64,000 nt of DNA. Origin: Paenibacillus sp. CAA11 (GTDB lineage Bacteria > Bacillota > Bacilli > Paenibacillales > Paenibacillaceae). Below the pieces are notes generated by a model. The model did not search any database. It saw only the letters and a list, made by a program, of their open reading frames with translations, and was not told the DNA's origin. The stretch covers positions 3,269,001-3,333,000 of the forward strand of contig NZ_CP028922.1 of assembly GCF_003060825.1 (NCBI RefSeq), in the 5' to 3' direction. Shown in pieces: positions 26,299 to 34,587 of the stretch. Every line of letters begins with the position of its first letter. Position 1 is the stretch's first letter. A program made the translations under genes and the position numbers.

Positions 26299-28620
26299 CT
26301 ACTCCAATTCAATCGAGAACTTAATCTCAGCTTGGCCTGCAGAGATGCGGACCTTAGCTTCGTCGACCCGTTCTGCACCGCTCACAGAAGCAATCTTACC
26401 CGTATCATGCAAGGACAGTTCGAAGGCTTTCCCTGATCCGCTGCCTGTTACTGTGATTGTCTTCCCGCGGCGCTCAGCGGTAACGGTCAGTTCTGTTTCA
26501 CCCTTCTGATTGCGGACAACCGCTGTCGCGTTAGCTCCATCAGCCAGGGAGTATACAGACAGATTAACGCCATCTGCAAAATCATAATCCGGACGCAGCT
26601 CATTGGCTCCAAAGGCCACGATAGAGTTTTGACGAATATAGAGCGGCAGGCTGAGGAAACCATGATTTTCTTTACGCCATTTCCCGCCTTCTACAGTCTC
26701 TCCGGTAAGCAGGTGCGTCCAGCGTCCTTCCGGTAGGAAGACCTGTACGTCACCCTTCTCGCTAAATACCGGTGCTACCAAGATGGAATCCCCTAACATA
26801 TACTGCCGATCCAGCGTTTCACTTGCCGGATCATCCGGGAACTCCAGAAGCATTGCGCGCATGACTGGAATCCCTTGTTCTGTTGCCTGCACAGCTGAAT
26901 TATAAAGATAAGGCATCAGGCGGCATTTCAGCTTGGTGAAGAACCGGGTTACATCGACCGCTTCGTCGTCATAAGCCCATGGCACGCGGTAGGAGCTGCT
27001 TCCATGAAGACGGCTGTGGCTGGATAACAGGCCGAAGGCCAGCCAGCGCTTGAAGACATGGGATGGAGCCGTATTCTCAAATCCGCCAATATCGTGACTC
27101 CAGAAGCCAAATCCAGACAAACCTAGTGACAAGCCACCGCGCAGACTCTCTGCCATGGACTCGTAATCCGCGTAGCAGTCGCCGCCCCAGTGCACAGGGA
27201 ACTGCTGCCCGCCGACCGTTGCCGACCGTGCAAACACGGCCGCCTCGTTCTTGCCAAGCTTCTCAACCAGAACATCAAATACAACCTTGTTGTACAGGAA
27301 GGTGTAATAGTTGTGCATCTTCACCGGATCAGACCCGTCATGGTACACCACATCGGTAGGAATCCGCTCGCCGAAGTCCGTCTTGAAGCTGTCGACGCCC
27401 ATGTCTACCAGCTCACGCAGATAACCGGCAAACCATTCGCAGGCTGCTGGGTTCGTGAAATCAACGAGAGCCATACCCGGCTGCCACAAATTCCACTGCC
27501 ATACATCCCCGTTCGGCTTCTTCACCAGATAGCCGTTCTTCTTGCCTTCCTCAAACAGCCGCGAGCGCTGTCCAATGTAAGGGTTAATCCACACACAGAT
27601 TTTGAGCCCCTTCTGCTTCAGCCGTTGAAGCATGCCTTGCGGGTCCGGAAATACTCTAGCATCCCATTGGAAGTCGGTCCACTGGAATTCACGCATCCAG
27701 AAGCAGTCGAAGTGGAATACATGCAGCGGCAAGTCTCTCTCAGCCATTCCATCCACAAAAGAGTTAACGGTAGCCTCATCGTACTCTGTCGTGAAGGAAG
27801 TGGTCAGCCACAGACCGAACGTCCATGCAGGTGGAAGTGCAGGTTTACCGGTCAGATCGGTATACTTCCGCAGCACTTCCTTAGGCTCCGGCCCGTCGAT
27901 TACGAAATATTCCATCGACTCTCCTGCTACACTGAACTGAACTTTCTTAACCTTCTCGGATGCAATCTCGTATGAGACATTTCCAGGATGGTTCACCAGC
28001 ACGCCGTAACCCTTGTTGGTAATATAGAAAGGAATGTTCTTATAGGCTTGCTCGGAGCTTGTGCCTCCATCCTTATTCCAAATGTCCACAATCTGTCCGT
28101 TTTTCACAAATGATGTGAAGCGCTCTCCAAGCCCATAAACCCATTCGCCAACGCGAAGGTCGAGCTCTTCCCGCATGTATGTCGTGCCTTCAGGATCCGT
28201 TACATGTGCAATGGACTTAAATCCGCTGCCTGTAATGCGCTCATCACCACGGAAGAAATCTACCGACCACTGCGGACCCTTCGCAATGCGTACGCTCAGG
28301 TTGCCGCTTCTCAGCTCTGCACCGTGCTCATCCTCCTTGATCTCTACCTGATGCCCTGGAGCGCTTGCCAGTTCAAAGGACGGGCCATGATCCACCACAC
28401 CGTCAAAGTGAATCAGCTTCACTCCGATCACATCTGGCATGGGTGAATGAAATTTCACAGTAAGTAAGGTTGTATTTATCATTCCTCCCCGATCGTGAAT
28501 CGGAGTTGTAGACACATAGGCTGTTAGTGTGTTGTCTTTAATTTCAAAGTCGTGCACCTGCACCGCAGTGGACAAATTAAAGCCTTCCCGGATTAACCAG
28601 TTGCCGTCTGTAAACTTCAT
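26299..28620 (-). CDS. GH31 alpha-xylosidase, YicI type, cytoplasmic
   Basis: 773 residues, colinear with E. coli YicI: it opens with KFTDGNWLIREG and has the nucleophile Asp near 415 in FKTDFGERIP and the acid/base Asp near 481 in HWGGDCYADYESM, one residue off the YicI numbering (416 and 482). YicI releases alpha-xylose from isoprimeverose and xyloglucan oligosaccharides. The YicI-type FGERIP sequence separates it from alpha-glucosidases of GH31. No signal peptide. The ribosome binding site is weak and distant. A weak hairpin near 26231-26252 follows the gene. Confidence 0.93.
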   Translation of the reverse strand: MKFTDGNWLIREGFNLSTAVQVHDFEIKDNTLTAYVSTTPIHDRGGMINTTLLTVKFHSPMPDVIGVKLIHFDGVVDHGPSFELASAPGHQVEIKEDEHGAELRSGNLSVRIAKGPQWSVDFFRGDERITGSGFKSIAHVTDPEGTTYMREELDLRVGEWVYGLGERFTSFVKNGQIVDIWNKDGGTSSEQAYKNIPFYITNKGYGVLVNHPGNVSYEIASEKVKKVQFSVAGESMEYFVIDGPEPKEVLRKYTDLTGKPALPPAWTFGLWLTTSFTTEYDEATVNSFVDGMAERDLPLHVFHFDCFWMREFQWTDFQWDARVFPDPQGMLQRLKQKGLKICVWINPYIGQRSRLFEEGKKNGYLVKKPNGDVWQWNLWQPGMALVDFTNPAACEWFAGYLRELVDMGVDSFKTDFGERIPTDVVYHDGSDPVKMHNYYTFLYNKVVFDVLVEKLGKNEAAVFARSATVGGQQFPVHWGGDCYADYESMAESLRGGLSLGLSGFGFWSHDIGGFENTAPSHVFKRWLAFGLLSSHSRLHGSSSYRVPWAYDDEAVDVTRFFTKLKCRLMPYLYNSAVQATEQGIPVMRAMLLEFPDDPASETLDRQYMLGDSILVAPVFSEKGDVQVFLPEGRWTHLLTGETVEGGKWRKENHGFLSLPLYIRQNSIVAFGANELRPDYDFADGVNLSVYSLADGANATAVVRNQKGETELTVTAERRGKTITVTGSGSGKAFELSLHDTGKIASVSGAERVDEAKVRISAGQAEIKFSIELE

Positions 28621-28661
28621 TGTTCATCAAGCCGCCCTTCAATCATTTTTTACAATTTATT

Positions 28662-28676
28662 TTGTAAGCGTTATAC
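28662..28676. promoter_or_regulatory. CcpA-site-like sequence between GH31 and AraC genes
   Basis: TTGTAAGCGTTATAC on the plus strand fits WTGNAANCGNWNNCW at all but one position. It lies 42 bases upstream of the GH31 start and 80 bases upstream of the AraC start. A TATAAT at 28683-28688, symmetric on both strands, is close by and could serve as a -10 box. Confidence 0.4.
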
Positions 28677-28755
28677 TTGCATTATAATGATAATAAAGAA
28701 GGATAACTAACATAATCGGGTGATTTTGTAATACAATTTTGATGAGGTGAATGAA

Positions 28756-29712
28756 ATGGACAAAATGCTGCGCCAGTCGCTTAAGGAAAGTAAAATTCAC
28801 GGGGAGGACCTGCTCCCTTTCGGCGCTTACAGCTATGCCTACGGGCCAGGCGAGCATGTCGTTGACTGCCACTGGCACGTAGAGGCCGAACTGTTCTATG
28901 TACTGGAAGGAGAGGTACTGTTCCAAATCGATACGGACTACTTCCCGGTCAAAGCGGGAGAAGCAGTGTTTATCGACGGCGGAGATATTCACGCAGGCCT
29001 CCCGCTGGGGGACGACGGCTGTCGCTTCTTCGCGCTCGTCTTTGACATGAATTTGCTCGCCAGTGTGCAGTACGACGCCATTCAGGAGAGAATCGTCCTT
29101 CCGCTCCAAGAGCGCAAAGCCACGTTCCCCCGCCACATCCAAGGGACAAGCGAAGCCGGACAGCGCCTCCTGCAACATATATCCGGGATCGAGAGCTGCT
29201 GCTCTGCCCTTAAGCCAGGCTATGAAGCCGCGGTAAAAGGTCATCTATTCCTTATGCTGCATGAAATCGCCGCAGGAGGGTCTGCCTGCAACCGAAGCAT
29301 CAGCAATACGGGCAGCTCGGCCAAGATCGACCGTCTGAAGACGGTGCTGCTCTTCATTCAGCAGAACTATGGCCGGCCGATACGACTGGCAGAGCTTGCA
29401 GGGCTGATCCCTATGAGCGAAGGTCAATTCTGCCGCTTCTTCAAATCCATGACCCGGCAGACGCCGACCGATTATATCAACTCTTACCGGATCCGTCAGG
29501 CTGTAGAGCTGCTGCGGAATGAAGACCGCAAAATCTCTGACATTGCACTTGAAGTCGGCTTTGACAACATCAGTTATTTCATTCGGGTATTCCGAAAGAC
29601 CATGAAATGCTCCCCTTCGGAATTCCGTAAGGGTGCAGAAGTCCAGGAGCTAAAAGCAGCTGCGAGCTTAAGGCACAATAATAGGGTCTGTTCCAAGCTG
29701 CCGCTAACATAG
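28756..29712 (+). CDS. AraC-family transcriptional regulator, divergent from GH31
   Basis: 318 residues: N-terminal cupin domain (GEHVVDCHWHVEAELFYVLEGE, FIDGGDIHAGLP) and two C-terminal helix-turn-helix motifs (LAELAGLIPMSEGQFCRFFKSMT and ISDIALEVGFDNISYFIRVFRKTM). The ATG at 28756 has GAGGTG six bases upstream; an in-frame GTG three codons earlier lies inside that site. It probably controls GH31, from which it diverges. Its last codons overlap its own terminator stem. Confidence 0.9.
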   Translation: MDKMLRQSLKESKIHGEDLLPFGAYSYAYGPGEHVVDCHWHVEAELFYVLEGEVLFQIDTDYFPVKAGEAVFIDGGDIHAGLPLGDDGCRFFALVFDMNLLASVQYDAIQERIVLPLQERKATFPRHIQGTSEAGQRLLQHISGIESCCSALKPGYEAAVKGHLFLMLHEIAAGGSACNRSISNTGSSAKIDRLKTVLLFIQQNYGRPIRLAELAGLIPMSEGQFCRFFKSMTRQTPTDYINSYRIRQAVELLRNEDRKISDIALEVGFDNISYFIRVFRKTMKCSPSEFRKGAEVQELKAAASLRHNNRVCSKLPLT

Positions 29713-29735
29713 CGGTTGGAACAGACCCTTTCTTT
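29684..29735 (+). terminator. Terminator overlapping the end of the AraC gene
   Basis: GGGTCTGTTCCA (29684-29695) pairs perfectly with TGGAACAGACCC (29717-29728), with a nested CCGCTA/TAGCGG hairpin, and CTTTCTTTT follows. The stop codon of the AraC gene (29710-29712) lies in the loop. The opposite GH3 gene ends 17 bases away, so it may stop both. Confidence 0.85.
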
Positions 29736-29744
29736 TAACTTGAA

Positions 29745-32579
29745 TTATTCGATGCTAAAGCGGCTTAGCAGAACAGAGCCTATGAGAACCACATAAAGAT
29801 CCTGCCGTCCTTGAAGACCTTCCAGTGGAACGTTCAGCGTAGTCCACGCTTGGGCTCCTCCCGTTCGCGGTACAGCACAGCTCTTCACGAGCGGCCCGTC
29901 GGCATGATCCAGCCGCAATTCAATCCCCGCATTCGGACTAGCTGAAGAGACTCTTGCCGTGAACTGTGAAGCACCTTTCTCGCCGAAATCAACATCCTTG
30001 AATGCCGCCCATCCGGATTCACGGCGGCAGCGAATACTGCTGCCCCCTTCGGTGCACTCGTCCAGGTAAATCCCTTCATAATCATCATAATTAACAGCCT
30101 TAACCCAACCTTGCAGGCTTCTCGGAGGTATGACTTCGCCATCCGCCTCAAAGCTCGCCTCGGCCCGAATGTCACCCGAAGAGCTGCCCACCAGCACTGT
30201 ATAGGTTCCAGCCTCCAGGGCATAGCGATCACGAGTAACGTCCCAGAACATCAGATCGGCAGCTGTAAGGGTGAACTCTACCTTTACAGCAGCTCCGCTA
30301 TCCATATGCACCCGGCGAAATCCTCTCAGCGTCTTAAGCGGCCGAGGTATCCGAGATTGATTAGCTCGCACATACAGCTGCACCACCTCATCACCGGCAA
30401 GCTTGCTGGTGTTCTTCATCTCGACGGTCACCGTAAGACTGCCGTCCGCAGCCAAAGCTGGAGAGCTAAGCTGCAGCTGGCTATATTCAAAGCTGGAATA
30501 GCTGAGACCATGCCCGAACGGATAAAGAGCTTCTTCCTCGAAATATTGATAAGTCCGTTTCCCCTTAATAATGTCATAATCCATAAAGTCAGGTAACTGC
30601 TCTACACTGCGGTACCAGGTCATAGGCAGCCGTCCGGCAGGGTTGTATTCTCCGAACAATACGTCTGCAATAGCCCGGCCATGCTCCTGGCCGGCATGGG
30701 AAGAATACAGAATGGCTGGCACATGCTCCTGCTCCCAGTTTATGGCGAACGGGTAGCTGCCCACCAGCAGAACCACCGTGTTCGGGCTCGCTTCCTGCAC
30801 CGCGCGAATCAGCTCTTGCTGCGCGGCTGGCAGCGTAATATCCGGGCGGTCAATCTCTTCCTTCCCGTTAATAAACGGGATGTTCCCTACTACAACAATT
30901 GCGGTATCTGCAGCTTTTACAGCTCTGACGGCCTCTTCAATCCCGTCTGCTACCTTCTCAATCACAAATTTTGCGGCAGGCGCGTCCGCACGATCCGCAT
31001 GGGGAGCTACGATCAGCTGGCCTTGCTCGTTCATCACAATACTCCGGCCCTGCCAGTTCTTCAATTCGTAGAAGCCATTCTCGTCAGTCTCGAGTTGGAG
31101 AATCTCCTTAACAAACCAGCCTCTAGCTTCGTCAGCCGAAGCAGCCAGCAGACCCTCCTCGGTCTCAGTGACGAATTTACCACTATCATCCGCACGAAGC
31201 GTAAAGCTGCCCCATCCCCAGTCTGTCAGACGGAAAACCGGTGCAAGCTGCTTGGCCTCCACTCCCACAGCTAGGAACTTCGCAGGCTCACTATGAATGC
31301 CCACGTATTTACCTGTAGCAGCGCAGCGCAGAATCACTCTGTCACTTCCGTCGAACGCATGCACGGCTTTGCCCTCAAGCTTGCTGCGAATCCCCTCAAG
31401 CGGTGTAATCCGGTAAGCAGGCGTTCCGCTGTACCAATCCGTAAGGACTTCGTCGCCCAGCGGGCCAATCACTGCCGCCGAGCCCAGCTTATCTGCCTTC
31501 AGAGGCAGCAGCCCCTCGTTCTTCAGCAGGACGATGGATTCGCGGGCAGCAGTTAGAGACAGCTCTGCATGCTCAGGCGCACACAGCTTAGCTTCATCCA
31601 CATGCGCATAGGGGTTCCGATCCGCCGGATCGAATTCCCCGAGCCGGAATCTGACCCGGAACGTATTGTGCAGCGCCCGATCCAGATCCGCCTCCTCAAG
31701 CAATCCCTGCTCAAGGGCATCCCGCAGCGCCCGGAAGGAAATCTCCTGATCATCTGTAATGCTGTCAATTCCACTTTTTACAGATCGCGCTACAGCTTCG
31801 GCATAGGACTGCACATAAGCATGATCATTGACCGTTCCCAGGACATCGCCTGCATCTCCTACGACGAATCCGTTCATGGACCATTCGCCCTTAACAATCT
31901 CATTAATCTCCGAATTCAGGTTGCAAGGAACTCCATTGACGGCGTTATACGCCGTCATCATAGATGCCGCTCCGCCTTCACGAAAGGCCGGCTCGAAAGC
32001 CTTCAAGTAATACTCCCGCTTGTTGCGGGGGTCGATGCTAACGGAAGCCGAGCCCCGATCAATTTCATTATTATTACCATAAAAGTGCTTCAGGGTGGCT
32101 ACGGTTTTGTAATAGAAGGGATCTGGTCCCTGCATGCCCTTAACCAGCTCTGTGGACAGCCTTCCTGTCAGATACGGGTCCTCCCCGTAAGCTTCTTCGG
32201 TGCGCCCCCATCTTGGGTCCCGTTCCATGTCCACCGTGGGCGCCCAGACCGTAAGTCCATTTATGGCAGGATTCTTCTGATAATAGATTCTGGCCTCGTC
32301 CCCGATGACCGCGCCGATTCTTCCCATGAGGTCCGGATCCCATGTGCAAGCCAGGCCCGTATTCTGGGGAAAAACCGTTGCTTCTCCTAACCACGCGACA
32401 CCATGCGCTCCTTCGGTGCCATGTTTATAAGGAAGCACGCCGAGCCTTGGAATTTCGGCTTGATATTGGCACATTAATTCAATCTTCTCTTCCAAGGTGA
32501 ACCTGGACACCAAATCGGCTACCCGCTGTTCCAAAGGCAAATCCGGATTTCGAAAAGGGTAAGCGTTTGCAGAATTCAT
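29745..32579 (-). CDS. GH3 beta-glucosidase with inserted beta-trefoil and C-terminal CBM6-like domain
   Basis: 944 residues from the ATG at 32577-32579 (GAGGTG before it). The GH3 TIM barrel (about 1-330) has the nucleophile Asp near 242 in GFVVGDAGD, plus HGTEGAHGV and KHFYGNN. The second domain is interrupted by an insert of about 130 residues (roughly 412-543) with fascin/beta-trefoil-like repeats (CAATGKYVG, FTLRADDSGKFV, ELKNWQGRSIVMNEQG). After it comes the rest of the GH3 C-domain, an FnIII-like domain (about 697-805) and a CBM6-like domain (about 825-944). No signal peptide. Plausible substrate: glucose or xylose at the ends of xyloglucan oligosaccharides. Confidence 0.9.
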   Translation of the reverse strand: MNSANAYPFRNPDLPLEQRVADLVSRFTLEEKIELMCQYQAEIPRLGVLPYKHGTEGAHGVAWLGEATVFPQNTGLACTWDPDLMGRIGAVIGDEARIYYQKNPAINGLTVWAPTVDMERDPRWGRTEEAYGEDPYLTGRLSTELVKGMQGPDPFYYKTVATLKHFYGNNNEIDRGSASVSIDPRNKREYYLKAFEPAFREGGAASMMTAYNAVNGVPCNLNSEINEIVKGEWSMNGFVVGDAGDVLGTVNDHAYVQSYAEAVARSVKSGIDSITDDQEISFRALRDALEQGLLEEADLDRALHNTFRVRFRLGEFDPADRNPYAHVDEAKLCAPEHAELSLTAARESIVLLKNEGLLPLKADKLGSAAVIGPLGDEVLTDWYSGTPAYRITPLEGIRSKLEGKAVHAFDGSDRVILRCAATGKYVGIHSEPAKFLAVGVEAKQLAPVFRLTDWGWGSFTLRADDSGKFVTETEEGLLAASADEARGWFVKEILQLETDENGFYELKNWQGRSIVMNEQGQLIVAPHADRADAPAAKFVIEKVADGIEEAVRAVKAADTAIVVVGNIPFINGKEEIDRPDITLPAAQQELIRAVQEASPNTVVLLVGSYPFAINWEQEHVPAILYSSHAGQEHGRAIADVLFGEYNPAGRLPMTWYRSVEQLPDFMDYDIIKGKRTYQYFEEEALYPFGHGLSYSSFEYSQLQLSSPALAADGSLTVTVEMKNTSKLAGDEVVQLYVRANQSRIPRPLKTLRGFRRVHMDSGAAVKVEFTLTAADLMFWDVTRDRYALEAGTYTVLVGSSSGDIRAEASFEADGEVIPPRSLQGWVKAVNYDDYEGIYLDECTEGGSSIRCRRESGWAAFKDVDFGEKGASQFTARVSSASPNAGIELRLDHADGPLVKSCAVPRTGGAQAWTTLNVPLEGLQGRQDLYVVLIGSVLLSRFSIE

Positions 32580-32732
32580 GAAGCCACCTCGTTCTCTCGC
32601 ATATTGTTTACTATAGCCCAAGCCCCGATTTTAGCTGGAACCTGAGCTAAATCATCGCTATAGATATCATATCGTCAGCCGCTTCCTCGCTGCTACCAGG
32701 ATAATTAGGCAGGTTTTCATATAGAAATTAGA

Positions 32733-34274
32733 CTACTCGTTCGCTGCACCTTTACGGTAAACTGACGGGGATGTCCCTACATATTTACGGAATTTGCTGT
32801 GAAAATAATCTACATTGGTATATCCGACCTTCTCCGCAACCTGATACACCTTCATTCCCTCCTGCAGATACTTCTTCGCCTGCTCAATCCGCACCTTATC
32901 CAAATAAGTATTAAAGTACTCTCCCGTCGCATTCTTGAACAATTTTCCAAGATAGGCACTGTTGTAATTGAAAATGCCGGCCAGCGTCTCGAGTTTGAGA
33001 TTATCGCTGTAATTGCGGTGGATCAGATCAAGCATGTTCTTCACTTCCTGCTCCTTAGTCCGGCTTCCCCCCTGATGCAAGGCACAGTTCAGCATTTGAT
33101 CAAGGTGCTCATAAAGCGAATAAATACTATGCTGCTGATACAGCTGAGCGAATTGTTCCGTATATCCCTTTAGACCTTCAAAGTCTTCAGACTGACGAAG
33201 AGAGAGCTTGGTAAGCAGCTGTGTCATCAGCTCCGCAAATTTCCGTTTGATCTCCTGCTCGGTTTGGCCCTGGGTGACCAAGGTTTGACCATAGTTTCGG
33301 ATCAAGGACTTAAGCTGAGTGCCATTACCAATGTCCAGCGCATAGTACATCTGCTCCTCCAGAGCAGATAAATCCAGTCCCTCTCCTACGGCATCTATAG
33401 GAAGCGTCAGAGGCTCATGCAGAATACGCCCATTGTCAAAATAAAATTTGTTCCGGATCAGCTCCTTCGCTTCCATGTAAGAGCGGTGCAGGTCTGTCAA
33501 TTGCAGCACCTTGGAGCCTATAGCGGCTGTGAAGCAAAAAGAACTGCCCAGCAAATGCTGCAGCTCATGGCGAGCCTCCTCCCGCAGCTGCTCATGGGAA
33601 AGCGGAGTTCGGAGCACAATGTTCACTTGTGACTGTACTACCGTCCCAATCCCCCTGCCGCCCTGTTCAAACCAATCTGCCGTGCGCCGCAGTACCTGCT
33701 CCACCGTCTCAGGAGCGGCATGTTCAGGAGGAAAAAGTTCAATCACAAGCATCTGATATTCCTTCCACAGCATTCCAAGATGCTCGGCCTTATTCAATAG
33801 GCCCGGTGTTAGCGGAGCAGATCCTTTAAGAAGCGATTGGACCAGCACCTCCCGATTCCAAGACGCCGCCTCGCGACCAAGCGCTTCCTCCTCCTGTTCT
33901 CTAACACAAGCCGCCTGAATCCGCTCCAAATAAGTAACCATTTCATCTTCATCTACCGGCTTAAGAAGATAACCATCCGCTCGCTCCGAGATCGCCCTCT
34001 TGGCATATTCAAAATCAGCATAGCCGCTTAATATCAATATATGGAGCTTCGGATCAACCTTCCGGAGAGCTTGCACCAGCTCAAGTCCGTCCATCCCCGG
34101 CATACGAATATCTACAACCATAAGGCTGGGCTGCAGCTCTTTATGCTTATCCAGCGCTTCAAACGCATTCGCCGCCGTACCTGCCACAACGAACCCGTAG
34201 GATTCCCAAGGGATAAACCGGGCCAGACCTTCCCGTTGTTTGGGTTCATCATCAACAATCAGTACATTCCTCAT
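32733..34274 (-). CDS. Response regulator, YesN type (receiver plus AraC DNA-binding domain)
   Basis: 513 residues. The receiver domain has the phosphorylated Asp in VVDIRMPGMDG and the conserved Lys in LLKPVDEDE. A long middle region leads to a C-terminal AraC-type double helix-turn-helix (about 415-510, with YNSAYLGKLFKNATGEYFNTYL and VAEKVGYTNVDYFHSKFRKYVG). AAGGAG precedes the ATG. It has no kinase next to it; the YesM-type kinase at 24328-26106 is the only candidate partner in the window. A -10 TATAAT at 34357-34362 lies about 83 bases upstream. Confidence 0.92.
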   Translation of the reverse strand: MRNVLIVDDEPKQREGLARFIPWESYGFVVAGTAANAFEALDKHKELQPSLMVVDIRMPGMDGLELVQALRKVDPKLHILILSGYADFEYAKRAISERADGYLLKPVDEDEMVTYLERIQAACVREQEEEALGREAASWNREVLVQSLLKGSAPLTPGLLNKAEHLGMLWKEYQMLVIELFPPEHAAPETVEQVLRRTADWFEQGGRGIGTVVQSQVNIVLRTPLSHEQLREEARHELQHLLGSSFCFTAAIGSKVLQLTDLHRSYMEAKELIRNKFYFDNGRILHEPLTLPIDAVGEGLDLSALEEQMYYALDIGNGTQLKSLIRNYGQTLVTQGQTEQEIKRKFAELMTQLLTKLSLRQSEDFEGLKGYTEQFAQLYQQHSIYSLYEHLDQMLNCALHQGGSRTKEQEVKNMLDLIHRNYSDNLKLETLAGIFNYNSAYLGKLFKNATGEYFNTYLDKVRIEQAKKYLQEGMKVYQVAEKVGYTNVDYFHSKFRKYVGTSPSVYRKGAANE

Positions 34275-34305
34275 CAGAGCCTACTCCTTCCCACCATCTC
34301 TATTT

Positions 34306-34320
34306 ATGAAGCGGTTACAA
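34306..34320 (-). promoter_or_regulatory. CcpA-site-like sequence in the response regulator leader
   Basis: On the minus strand TTGTAACCGCTTCAT matches WTGNAANCGNWNNCW except at position 14. It lies between a TATAAT (34357-34362) and the ATG, so it would act as a roadblock. The rest of the gap 34275-34523 is AT-rich and shows no coding frame. Confidence 0.35.
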
Positions 34321-34523
34321 TTTGATATGCATCTGGCAACCTTGTTTCTCAATTGCATTATACTGATAACTAATCTATATAACTAATAAAATATCATGCT
34401 TCAATAACACAATATTAACATAATTTAGGAGTCTGGTTCCTTATATACAGGAAAAAAGTGGGGGGGAGGAATTCAGTGATGGCCTGAATGATGTATTTGT
34501 TCGATCTATTCCTAACCTGCAGC

Positions 34524-34557
34524 AAAATCCCGGACTGCCTTACTCACAGTACCGGGA
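34524..34557 (-). terminator. Terminator after araM
   Basis: TCCCGGTACTG ... CAGTCCGGGA (34528-34557 on the plus strand) with one bulge, followed on the minus strand by TTTTGCTG. It lies 30 bases after the araM stop. Confidence 0.75.
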
Positions 34558-34587
34558 CTTATGAGATCAAAAAGGAATTAATTTAAC

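Noticed and set aside
28657..29244. Minus-strand open frame of 195 codons opposite the second AraC gene
   Set aside because: It covers the AraC cupin domain on the other strand and would run through the AraC/GH31 promoter region; no support.
31569..32390. Plus-strand open frame of 273 codons opposite the GH3 gene
   Set aside because: Antisense to the GH3 catalytic domain; no ribosome binding site or domain.
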